From: Candidatus Melainabacteria bacterium
Lineage (GTDB): Bacteria > Cyanobacteriota > Vampirovibrionia > Obscuribacterales > Obscuribacteraceae
NCBI GenBank assembly: GCA_003963305.1
Contig: RXJR01000032.1
Coordinates: 1 to 64,000 of the forward strand
Reading direction: 5' to 3'
Length of the DNA: 64,000 nucleotides
The first letter of the stretch is position 1. Every line of letters begins with the position of its first letter. A program made the translations under genes and the position numbers. Below, piece by piece: positions 39,945 to 48,255 of this stretch. A model generated the notes under the pieces. The model saw nothing but the letters and a program-made list of their open reading frames with translations, had not been told where the DNA came from and ran no database searches.

Positions 39945-41390
39945 TTGACACAGGTGTTTTCAAAGCTGGATCATGCCCTCATGTCCAGCATGCTTATCGG
40001 AATCGCCTGTCTTTTTGTCTTTCTCTGCATGGCTATGCTCATGTACAGCAGACGCATCAGTGCTTTGCTGGCGCTGCCGATCATGGCGATATTGATTGCC
40101 GTCATAGCGGGTATCCCAGGGCAGGATATCCTCACAGAAGTGCTCAGCAAAGGCGCCGTTAAGCTAAACAACACCTACACGACCACCATGTTCGGTGCCA
40201 TTCTGGCTGAATTGCTCAACAAGCAGGGTATTGCCAAGGCAATAATTCGCTGGGTGGCCGAATTCGCCGGCGACAATCCCTTCTGGCTGGCGCTAGTTCT
40301 CACGGCCGTGACGACGCTGCTCTTTTCGACACTCGGTGGTCTGGGAGCTGTGATCATGGTAGGAACAATCGTTCTGCCTGTGATGCTCTCGCTGGGAATT
40401 TCAAGCGTCACAGCCGGCTCGCTCTTTCTCTTTGGCATCAGTCTTGGTGGCATGTTCAATATTGCCGGCTGGGCCTTATACATGGACGTCCTCCACCTCA
40501 CCCAGGCAGAAATCATCCAGTTCGTCGTGCCATTCTCAATGATCTTCAGCTCGATTGTAGTGGCCTTTCTTTTAATCGAATTGCGCAACAAGAAGAACTT
40601 GAAATATGGAGCAATCTGCTTGCTTGTGATTGGTGCGGCCTTTTATGCACTGCAACAATTACCGAAAGATTCAGCTGTCAAAGCCGTCAAGGTTGCCGAA
40701 CCGAATTCGCTCGTAGCGGCTGGATCAATGCTGATCATACTGGGACTTTACGCAGTTTTCCGGCAGAAGCAGAATATACATACAAATCCAACATTGTCGA
40801 TGCTGACGCCCATCCTGCCACTAGTGCTGGTGCTCATCTTCAATTGGGACTTTATCCCGGCTTTCATATTCGGTATCACGTACTGCACCCTGATCACCTG
40901 GAAACGCAACTCGATTAACGTGCTGACCCGATCGATCATCGACGGAATCACTGCAGTGATACCAGCGGTCGTCTTAATGATGGGCATCGGCATGCTGATC
41001 AACAGCGTCAGTCATAAAGCAGTGACTGAGGCAATCAAGCCACTTTTAGAAGCGGCTATTCCCACCCATCCGCTTCCCTACGTAATCGTCTTCACAATCA
41101 TCGCTCCACTGGCGCTCTATAGAGGTCCCCTCAGTCTGTGGGGCATGGGCAGCGGGCTTGTCACGATTGTCAGGCAACTAAATACACTGACTTCAGCAGC
41201 GATTATGTCAATGCTTCTTTCCGTCGGTCAGTTGCAGGGAATTTGCGATCCGACCAATACTGCAAATATTTGGATTGCCACTTATTTGAACACAGACACG
41301 CAAGTGCTTTTGAAACGCACTGTGCCTTACGCCTGGACAGCCACGGTCTTTGGTCTGCTGCTTTCAGTCTCGCTGGGATATGTGAAATGA
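39945..41390 (+). CDS. Putative organic-anion permease (GntP/CitMHS-like)
   Basis: A 481-residue protein with about twelve membrane helices and the repeated re-entrant style of the ion transporter superfamily: TLLFSTLGGLGAVIMVGTIVLPV in the first half and IAPLALYRGPLSLWGMGSG followed by SVGQLQGICDPTNTAN in the second. The start is uncertain: TTG at 39945 has only a distant AGGA, and GTG at 39954 or ATG at 39981 are alternatives. Its TGA stop overlaps the hyuA ATG (ATGA), so transporter and enzyme are coupled. The substrate is probably that of the enzyme, perhaps a hydantoin or 5-oxoproline. Confidence 0.75.
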   Translation: MTQVFSKLDHALMSSMLIGIACLFVFLCMAMLMYSRRISALLALPIMAILIAVIAGIPGQDILTEVLSKGAVKLNNTYTTTMFGAILAELLNKQGIAKAIIRWVAEFAGDNPFWLALVLTAVTTLLFSTLGGLGAVIMVGTIVLPVMLSLGISSVTAGSLFLFGISLGGMFNIAGWALYMDVLHLTQAEIIQFVVPFSMIFSSIVVAFLLIELRNKKNLKYGAICLLVIGAAFYALQQLPKDSAVKAVKVAEPNSLVAAGSMLIILGLYAVFRQKQNIHTNPTLSMLTPILPLVLVLIFNWDFIPAFIFGITYCTLITWKRNSINVLTRSIIDGITAVIPAVVLMMGIGMLINSVSHKAVTEAIKPLLEAAIPTHPLPYVIVFTIIAPLALYRGPLSLWGMGSGLVTIVRQLNTLTSAAIMSMLLSVGQLQGICDPTNTANIWIATYLNTDTQVLLKRTVPYAWTATVFGLLLSVSLGYVK

Positions 41391-43549
41391 GCGGCGATAA
41401 TTCAATCAGGAAAGTAAGAATAGGCATCGACGTTGGTGGCACCTTCACGCACGCTGTGGCGCTCGACGCTGAGACCCTGGAAGTGCTGGGAAGGTCAAAA
41501 GTACCGACAACTCATAGAGCCAGCGAAGGCGTGGCTAAAGGGATTATCGACTCACTGACTAAGCTGCTTGCCGGTGCGGGCATTAAACCGCAAGACGTGA
41601 CATTCATCGCCCACAGTACGACTCAGGCCACCAATGCTCTCCTGGAAGGCGACGTGGCGCCCGTTGGAATTTTATGCCTGGGAGCCACATCTAATAACTG
41701 GATCGCCAGAGCCTCAACAAAGCTAGGAAGAATCAGGCTGGCACCAGAAAAATATCTGCTCACCTACTACAAATTTCTGGACAAAAACGATGCCGGCGAT
41801 AAAGCAAAGCTGGAAGAAGCGCTAAAAGCCCTGGTTGAGATGGGCGCAAAAGCAATCGCCGTGACACAAGCATTTTCTGTAGACGACCCTGGACCAGAGC
41901 TTGCAGCGCTAGAAGTGGCGCGCTCGATGGGACTTCTTGCCACCTCCGGTGCGGAAGTGAGCCAGTTGTACGGATTGAAAGTGCGTACCCGCACTGCCGT
42001 AATCAATGCAGCCATGCTGCCAAAGATGATCGAGAGCGCCGACATGACGGAAAAAAGTGTACGGGGCGCAGGCATAAAAGCTCCGGTGATGATAATGCGC
42101 TCAGACGGTGGCGTCATGGACATCGATGCGATGCGGAAACGTCCGATTCTGACGATGCTGTCAGGACCAGCCGCAGGCGTGGCAGCGGCGATGATGTTTC
42201 TGCGCATCTCAGACGGCATTTTCTTGGAAGTGGGCGGCACGAGCACTGACATTTCAGCTATCAGCAATGGCAAGGCACAAATTCGCTCCGGTGAAGTCGG
42301 CGAACACAAGGTCTACATGCGCACACTGGATGTGCGTACTGTTGGCGTGGCTGGTGGCTCCATGCCGAGAATCGACGCAACCAGGATAGTTGACGTCGGT
42401 CCTCGCAGTGCCCATATTGCCGGCGTGGGCTACGTGTCGTTCTCTGAGCACTTGCTCAATCCGACCATCAAAACCATAAGACCAAAACCAGACGATCCCG
42501 ATGATTACATGGTCATCGCAGAAGGCGACAGCGACCCATCCATGTGCCTGACTCCCACTTGTGCCTCTAACCTTCTGGGTCTGGTTCCAGAGGGAGACTG
42601 TGCCAGAGGCGACAGGGAGAAGATCAGCCTGGCCTTCGAAACCCTCTCCAAACGGCTAAACCAGCCAAGCGAAAAACTGGCTGAAGAGATGCTCAAACTG
42701 GCAGCAGACAAGTGTATTCCAGTCGTCAAACAACTAATCAAAGATCACAAACTCGACCCGGACCTTGTCACACTTGTTGGTGGCGGGGGCGGTGCAGCGG
42801 CAATAGTTCCTTTCGTAGCCAAACAGATGAACATGCCTCATTCGCTGGCCTCATACGCCGACGTGATTTCAGCAATAGGCGTTGCCCTGGCGTTAATACG
42901 CGAAACGGTAGAGCGACAGGTGGTGAACCCGACTAACGAAGATATTCTCAAAATCAGAGAAGAAGCACAGGCGGCTGTGCAAAAAATGGGTGCAGATCCC
43001 GCCTCGATCGAAATACACGTTGAAATTGACAGCCGCACCAATGTCATCCGCGCCACCGCATTTGGTGCAACCTCGATGACAGAGAGCAAAGACGCGCGCA
43101 AAGCCCTGTCCGATTCCGAAAAAACCGAGTTGATTGCGCAGTCGATGCGAACCAAGCCCGAACTCGTCAAACTGACAGCCGAGACTAAATTTTTCCAAAT
43201 CTATACTGCCCCCTGGACTCAAAGCCATTTCGGCGGATTGATCAACAACAAGATGCAGGCAGTCAGGGTCATGGATACTGCCGGCAGCATTAGATTGCAA
43301 ATACAAAACGGGGTCGTAAGCGCCACCACATCCGACCTGGCAGAAGCAAGTATTTCCACAATAGCCGAAGAGCACTCAGTCTGGGGTGACGCCGGCAAAG
43401 TCATTCCTGACATTATGATTCTTGCCGGACCGAAAATTATCGACCTCTCCGGACTGCTGAGCGTCGAACACGTCAACACTCTGGCAAAAGCGGAATTGAA
43501 TGAATTGCCGCGCAACACGCCGGTCGTAGTGTTGGGCAAGCTGGGCTGA
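41387..43549 (+). CDS. hyuA: Hydantoinase/oxoprolinase A subunit
   Basis: A 720-residue protein of the HyuA/5-oxoprolinase family, which opens hydantoin or oxoproline rings with ATP. It has the ATP-binding start VRIGIDVGGTFTHAVALD, HSTTQATNALLEG, SGPAAGVAAAMM, the second phosphate site FLEVGGTSTDISAI, and GVAGGSMPRID. The start is the ATG at 41387 that overlaps the permease stop; the open frame upstream is inside the permease. No HyuB subunit gene is in the window. HyuA-only systems exist but their reactions are poorly known. The C-terminal 200 residues are more divergent. Confidence 0.87.
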   Translation: MSGDNSIRKVRIGIDVGGTFTHAVALDAETLEVLGRSKVPTTHRASEGVAKGIIDSLTKLLAGAGIKPQDVTFIAHSTTQATNALLEGDVAPVGILCLGATSNNWIARASTKLGRIRLAPEKYLLTYYKFLDKNDAGDKAKLEEALKALVEMGAKAIAVTQAFSVDDPGPELAALEVARSMGLLATSGAEVSQLYGLKVRTRTAVINAAMLPKMIESADMTEKSVRGAGIKAPVMIMRSDGGVMDIDAMRKRPILTMLSGPAAGVAAAMMFLRISDGIFLEVGGTSTDISAISNGKAQIRSGEVGEHKVYMRTLDVRTVGVAGGSMPRIDATRIVDVGPRSAHIAGVGYVSFSEHLLNPTIKTIRPKPDDPDDYMVIAEGDSDPSMCLTPTCASNLLGLVPEGDCARGDREKISLAFETLSKRLNQPSEKLAEEMLKLAADKCIPVVKQLIKDHKLDPDLVTLVGGGGGAAAIVPFVAKQMNMPHSLASYADVISAIGVALALIRETVERQVVNPTNEDILKIREEAQAAVQKMGADPASIEIHVEIDSRTNVIRATAFGATSMTESKDARKALSDSEKTELIAQSMRTKPELVKLTAETKFFQIYTAPWTQSHFGGLINNKMQAVRVMDTAGSIRLQIQNGVVSATTSDLAEASISTIAEEHSVWGDAGKVIPDIMILAGPKIIDLSGLLSVEHVNTLAKAELNELPRNTPVVVLGKLG

Positions 43550-43551
43550 CA

Positions 43552-43923
43552 ATGAACGAAAAGGAGCGAATGGAGGAGTTCCTCACAGGCGTTGGTCAAT
43601 TCAATCGCCGGGAATTTTTCGAATGTCATGAAACTCTTGAACATTTGTGGACAAACGACCGTTCGCCTGAACGAGAATTGATCCAGGGCATAATTCAAAT
43701 AGCTGTCGGTTATTACCATTACTTACGCAGTAATCGCGTTGGTGCATTAAAACTCTTGACGCGTGGATTGGCTCGAGTGAAAAAGTTTCAGGACAAAACG
43801 ATGCGATTGAATATCCGTCAGTTCGCCCTGGATGTCGAGTCGAATATCCACTCCATAGAGACTTCTCAAGTGGATACATTTCCACCCATAACTATCCCCA
43901 TAATTGAGGTTTTACAGGATTGA
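43552..43923 (+). CDS. DUF309-family protein
   Basis: A 123-residue cytosolic protein, starting two bases after the hyuA stop. The DUF309 hallmark is present: FNRREFFECHETLEHLW (a His-x-x-x-Glu-type helix), followed by LIQGIIQIAVGYYHYLRSNRVGALKLLTRGL. This family is widespread in cyanobacteria and Firmicutes and has a likely metal-binding site, but no known reaction. Position suggests translation together with the permease and hyuA. Confidence 0.85.
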   Translation: MNEKERMEEFLTGVGQFNRREFFECHETLEHLWTNDRSPERELIQGIIQIAVGYYHYLRSNRVGALKLLTRGLARVKKFQDKTMRLNIRQFALDVESNIHSIETSQVDTFPPITIPIIEVLQD

Positions 43924-44060
43924 CAAGTTGTTGAAACCCCGGCAAGCATTTATTATCCTTTGCATGGGGCGCCGGGCGGCTGAGTTATCCTAAGATAGTC
44001 AGGTCGCAAACCTGTACATTTGCATGACGCCCAAGATCACAGGGAAATCCTTACCAGACC

Positions 44061-44978
44061 GTGAAAGCCAACCACAACATCTTGGTAGTTGACGACGAAC
44101 CAGCACACACCATGCTGATTTCAGAGCTATTGAGGCGGGCTGGCTACACTGTAGCGTCGGCTAATGACCCTTTCAAAGCTCTGGCAGCCTGCAAAGTGCG
44201 GACCCCCGATGTGGTCATTCTCGATCTGCACATGCCGCTTATGGGCGGAATGGATGTTTTCGATAGATTGCGTGCAGAGCAAAAGACAAGCAATATTCCA
44301 ATTATCTTTCTTGGCAATCGTGAACAGCCGGTGCCGACCTTTAAGGTGGACGAGCCCAACAGCGAAGACATCCTGTTCAAACCTTTTGCTCCAAATGAGT
44401 TGCTTTCACGCGTGCGCTCTCTTTTGAAGGTGAAAGCACTGCGCGATGAGTTGAAGAAAAAAGAAGAGCAGATAAGCGAACTGACCTTAACCGATCCCCT
44501 CACCTCACTGAAGTCGCCCCGTTACCTGGATGAGTTTCTCAAGACCAGCTTGAAGCAGTCGCGCCGCTACAATGTGCCAATAAGCGTCGTGGTTCTGGAG
44601 GTCGACCAACATAAGGAACTTATCCGCGCCGTTGGACAGTCAGGTGCAGAAAAGGTAGTGACTCAACTGGCGCAGATTGTCGACTCTCAAATGCGCGATT
44701 CGGACATTGTCGTACGCACAGGCGAATTCGAACTTACTGTTGTGCTTACAGCCACAGATGTCAACGGGGCAATCGAGGTTTCAGAGCGCTTACGCACCGA
44801 CGTAGCACAGAAGCCGTTTACAGCTGACGAAATAGAGTTCTCAATCACTGTCAGCCTCGGTATCTGCCAGTTCAACAACAACATGGACGACGAAGGCAAA
44901 GTCTTGCTCTCCCATGCTCGAGCCGCGGTCTCACACGGACACATGAACGGCGGCAACATCAGCCTGAAAGCAGAATAG
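44061..44978 (+). CDS. Response regulator with degenerate GGDEF output domain
   Basis: A 305-residue protein with a GTG start. The receiver domain (1-125) has DDEP, phospho-acceptor Asp in VVILDLHMPLMGGM and Lys in LFKPFAP. A short coiled coil (LRDELKKKEEQISELTLTDPLTSL) leads to a GGDEF fold: SPRYLDEFL, VEVDQHKELIRAVGQSGAEKV, SLGICQF and ARAAVSHGHMNGGN. The catalytic loop that should read GGDEF reads GEFEL (VRTGEFELTVVL), so diguanylate cyclase activity is not expected. It may act as a GTP or protein-binding output. It opens the kinase block. Confidence 0.85.
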   Translation: MKANHNILVVDDEPAHTMLISELLRRAGYTVASANDPFKALAACKVRTPDVVILDLHMPLMGGMDVFDRLRAEQKTSNIPIIFLGNREQPVPTFKVDEPNSEDILFKPFAPNELLSRVRSLLKVKALRDELKKKEEQISELTLTDPLTSLKSPRYLDEFLKTSLKQSRRYNVPISVVVLEVDQHKELIRAVGQSGAEKVVTQLAQIVDSQMRDSDIVVRTGEFELTVVLTATDVNGAIEVSERLRTDVAQKPFTADEIEFSITVSLGICQFNNNMDDEGKVLLSHARAAVSHGHMNGGNISLKAE

Positions 44979-45038
44979 CCATTCACGACGAGCCAAGTCT
45001 CGTGGGGTATAAGAAAGTTACCCGAGAGAAGATTCAGC

Positions 45039-46487
45039 TTGGCAGACACAGATCTCACAATTCCCCTCAAACATCCACAGCTCAGGACCTTAAACAGCCT
45101 GGCGGCATCGGTGGACAGGGTCTACTTCGGCGTGACGGCATTGGTCGGCCTGGCCGTCATCTACTTCCTTGCCGCGCCGTGGGGTCCTGCATACGCAGTC
45201 GCCAATCCTTCCATAGGGATGACAGCATTCTTCCTGCTGCTTGGCTGTCTTATAGCCGGAGCCATAGTCAAACTGGTCAAAGCCACTTGCTCGGATGATT
45301 TACTGATCAACCGGGATGGACTGTATCTGCCTATCATGGTTGCCTTTCTCAACAAAGCGAAAGTCTGGCAGAGTTGGATCGGCGTAACAATGGCAACCAT
45401 CACCAGAGGTGAGGGCGATAACCGCAGCCTTCTTTTGCAAACCAAGTCAGGAGCTTCCATCGACATCCCGCTTGCAGGCATGGAACCGCAGGCAATCGAG
45501 CAGTTATTGCTCTCCATCGAACTGTGGGGAAGCGGCTGCACGCGCGACCAGTCAGTCTTTGACTACCAGGCCGAGTTGCACAATCAAAGCAAAGGGCTGA
45601 GCCAGCTCAGTTACACCGACATGTGGAATGAAGAACTGGGGCGCCGTTTTTCATCAACGACTTTTGTACCACTCGAACCGGAAAGCAAATTACAGAACGG
45701 ACGACTGAAAGTATTACGACAACTGGCTTTTGGCGGTCTTTCTGCCATCTATTTAGTGCAAGACGGACAGAAAGAGATGTGCGTTCTCAAAGAAGCCGTT
45801 GTGCCTGAATCTATGGAAGTTTCCAACCGCGAAGCAGCTGAGAAATCGTTGCGCAGAGAAGCTACGATTCTTTCCCAACTGAGACACCCACACATCATCT
45901 CGGTGCTGGACAATTTCAACGAAGCGGGGCACCACTACTTACTCTTACAACACGTAGTCGGGCAAGATCTTCGTCAACTGGTGCGTCAAAACGGTCCGCA
46001 ACCAGAAGCAAAAGTCCTCGATTGGGCCGTGCAAATTCTGTCGGCGCTCGAATATCTGCACACTTACGAGCCGCCCATCATCCACCGAGACCTGACGCCT
46101 GAGAACATTGTCTTGCGCAATGACGGCACAATCGTAATCATCGATTTTGGTGCTTCCAACCAGTTCCTTGGCACCATGACCGGTACCATTATCGGCAAAC
46201 AGGCATACATGGCACCTGAGCAATTGCAAGGAAAAGCGACGACACAGAGTGATATTTATGCATTTGGAGGCACATTGCATTTCCTCCTCACAGGAAAAGA
46301 CCCCATCCCCTTGAGCGAGTCACATCCCGCACAACAGGTAGCAGTGTCAAACGAACTGGACGCGCTGGTCGGAAGATGCACCGCACTGGATCTTGAAACT
46401 CGATACCGGTCCGCCGTGAAAATCAAAACCGACCTGGTAGAACTTTATTCACAACATACAATCGGCAAACTATTTAGCGACACCTGA
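45039..46487 (+). CDS. Membrane Ser/Thr kinase with HRDLTPEN loop
   Basis: A 482-residue protein with a TTG start after GAGAGAAG. Two helices (about 28-50 and 61-83) anchor an N-terminal region that continues with a PH-like soluble stretch (about 88-165). The kinase domain (about 222-470) has FGGLSAIYL, ATP-site Lys251, HRDLTPEN with Asp351 (Thr353 in place of the usual Lys) and DFG at 369-371. The segment LLTGKDPIPLSESHPAQ and the SYTDMW motif just before the kinase recur in the 48256 gene, so the two are paralogues. Absence of the HRD+2 Lys suggests altered or weak phosphotransfer. Confidence 0.85.
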   Translation: MADTDLTIPLKHPQLRTLNSLAASVDRVYFGVTALVGLAVIYFLAAPWGPAYAVANPSIGMTAFFLLLGCLIAGAIVKLVKATCSDDLLINRDGLYLPIMVAFLNKAKVWQSWIGVTMATITRGEGDNRSLLLQTKSGASIDIPLAGMEPQAIEQLLLSIELWGSGCTRDQSVFDYQAELHNQSKGLSQLSYTDMWNEELGRRFSSTTFVPLEPESKLQNGRLKVLRQLAFGGLSAIYLVQDGQKEMCVLKEAVVPESMEVSNREAAEKSLRREATILSQLRHPHIISVLDNFNEAGHHYLLLQHVVGQDLRQLVRQNGPQPEAKVLDWAVQILSALEYLHTYEPPIIHRDLTPENIVLRNDGTIVIIDFGASNQFLGTMTGTIIGKQAYMAPEQLQGKATTQSDIYAFGGTLHFLLTGKDPIPLSESHPAQQVAVSNELDALVGRCTALDLETRYRSAVKIKTDLVELYSQHTIGKLFSDT

Positions 46488-46491
46488 ATCT

Positions 46492-48234
46492 ATGGAAAAT
46501 TCGAAGAACAAACCGCATCTAGAGCGGCAACAAACCGATATCGAATTGAAAGTCGCAGCTGACGATCAAGACAAATCAGACTCGAACAACCAGGAAAACA
46601 CGCCCGCAGAAACCAATCCAACAACCGCAGAAACTGACCAGACAACCGCAGAAACCGATCAGACAACCGCAGGCCCTGACCCTACAAAGGCAGAAACCGA
46701 ACAGGCAGCCAGCTCTAGTCAATCGACGACATTACCGAGCGAGAATACATCTGATTCACGAGATCTGCGAGTAACCGTTCTGGCAGAGCGCAAAGCCAGG
46801 GAGCAAGCTTTTTTAGCAGAGTACAAACAAAAGCAAATGCGCACCCGCGTCAAGTTCGGCATCTTCACCTCGATATTTCTGGGAATATTTGGCACCAGCA
46901 TTTACTACGTTTGCAGCCAGAATGCCAAGGCCGCTGCGGCGCTGGCACAGTTTCAACCGATTCCGATTTTCGCCTGTCTTGGAGAACGAGACATGGCTTA
47001 CTTCACAATGAGCGGGTTCACGAGCAACACAGGCAGCACTAAGGCAGATCCAAAACTGATCGAAGAGCGCATCAAAATCTTGAACCGCTCAATAACACAA
47101 GAAGAGCAGGCGGGACGCTCAGCCATCTTCACGAGATTAGGGGCAGAGCAAATGCTGGTGCGCCAGGGGCAGCGCGACGCCGGCTTCAAATTCGCCGACC
47201 CGCTCATCGCAGCCCATCCTGAACTACCCAGCAACTGGCTCTGGAGAGCGAAAGTCGATTTCGATCATCTGGATTTTGCAAATGCAGTCAAAGATTACGA
47301 CCAGGCGTTAAAGCTTATCGAGAGCGCTCCTTCAAACGTAGGCGAGTCATTCCATGAGGAATTTATCAAAGCCATCTGGGCGGCTATCGATGCAGGAGAA
47401 TTCGACAGCGCCAGACGATTCCTCGCACTGACGGAGAAACATGGGTTAGACGACTACGACGTCAAAGGTCTTAGAAGTCAGATTCTTCTGTCGCAATCAG
47501 AAGCGCTGGCTGTGCCTGAATTGCGCAAGACGGACCTCTGGAATAACGAGATTGCCAACTACAATCTTCAGCTTCTAGACGAGGCATACAATACGGCTTC
47601 AGAAATGGATTTCACCACATCTTATGAAGCGTCCACGATTGTCACCGACATCAGTAAACGTGATCTGCTCTTCGAAACCAATTTACGCGCCGGTCAGCAC
47701 CGCAAAGCCATTGAGACCAATGCAGAATCGTTGATGAAAACCTATCAAATACGGCGCGCCGCCATGATGCTGCTCTGGCAAGGTGAGCCGCAACGAGCTT
47801 TAGATGCGCTTGCACCACTGAGAAAACGAAGCGCATACAGCGGCAAAAACCTGGAAATACTCGCAGCACAAGCGCTCCTCAAGCTGCATCGCCCAACTGA
47901 GGCGCTGCAGATAGCAGAGAAAATGCTCAGCACCTATGACTCACCGGACGGACTTTATACAGGCAAGCTCTACTTGCCGTATCGCACTATCAAGGCGCAA
48001 GCACTGCGCGATGCAGGTCAATATCGCCAGGCGATAGCAGAAAGCGACGCCATCATTGCTATCAATCCAAAACTGATAGCACCACGCTTAGTGAAAATCG
48101 AATCGCTGAAAAAGCTCGGCGATGCAAGCGCCGCAGCTAATGAGCGAGACCAGACCATAGCCCAACTGAACAGCCTGCTCAAAAACAATAAACAGAACGA
48201 CTACAAACAGAACAACACGGAAAAACAGAAATAA
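46492..48234 (+). CDS. Membrane-anchored TPR-like protein
   Basis: A 580-residue protein. Residues 1-110 are an acidic, Thr/Gln-rich cytosolic tail with a 7-residue repeat (TTAETDQ) copied about three times. One membrane helix follows at about 123-145 (FGIFTSIFLGIFGTSIYYVC), then an extracytoplasmic helical-repeat region to the end (FADPLIAAHPELPSNWLWRAKVDFDHLDFANAVKDYDQAL, RAAMMLLWQGEPQRALDAL, TIKAQALRDAGQYRQAIAESDAI). It starts four bases after the kinase stop and precedes the second kinase by 21 bases, so it is likely the sensor, scaffold or substrate of these kinases. Confidence 0.8.
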   Translation: MENSKNKPHLERQQTDIELKVAADDQDKSDSNNQENTPAETNPTTAETDQTTAETDQTTAGPDPTKAETEQAASSSQSTTLPSENTSDSRDLRVTVLAERKAREQAFLAEYKQKQMRTRVKFGIFTSIFLGIFGTSIYYVCSQNAKAAAALAQFQPIPIFACLGERDMAYFTMSGFTSNTGSTKADPKLIEERIKILNRSITQEEQAGRSAIFTRLGAEQMLVRQGQRDAGFKFADPLIAAHPELPSNWLWRAKVDFDHLDFANAVKDYDQALKLIESAPSNVGESFHEEFIKAIWAAIDAGEFDSARRFLALTEKHGLDDYDVKGLRSQILLSQSEALAVPELRKTDLWNNEIANYNLQLLDEAYNTASEMDFTTSYEASTIVTDISKRDLLFETNLRAGQHRKAIETNAESLMKTYQIRRAAMMLLWQGEPQRALDALAPLRKRSAYSGKNLEILAAQALLKLHRPTEALQIAEKMLSTYDSPDGLYTGKLYLPYRTIKAQALRDAGQYRQAIAESDAIIAINPKLIAPRLVKIESLKKLGDASAAANERDQTIAQLNSLLKNNKQNDYKQNNTEKQK

Positions 48235-48255
48235 TACAGACAACGACTGAATGAG

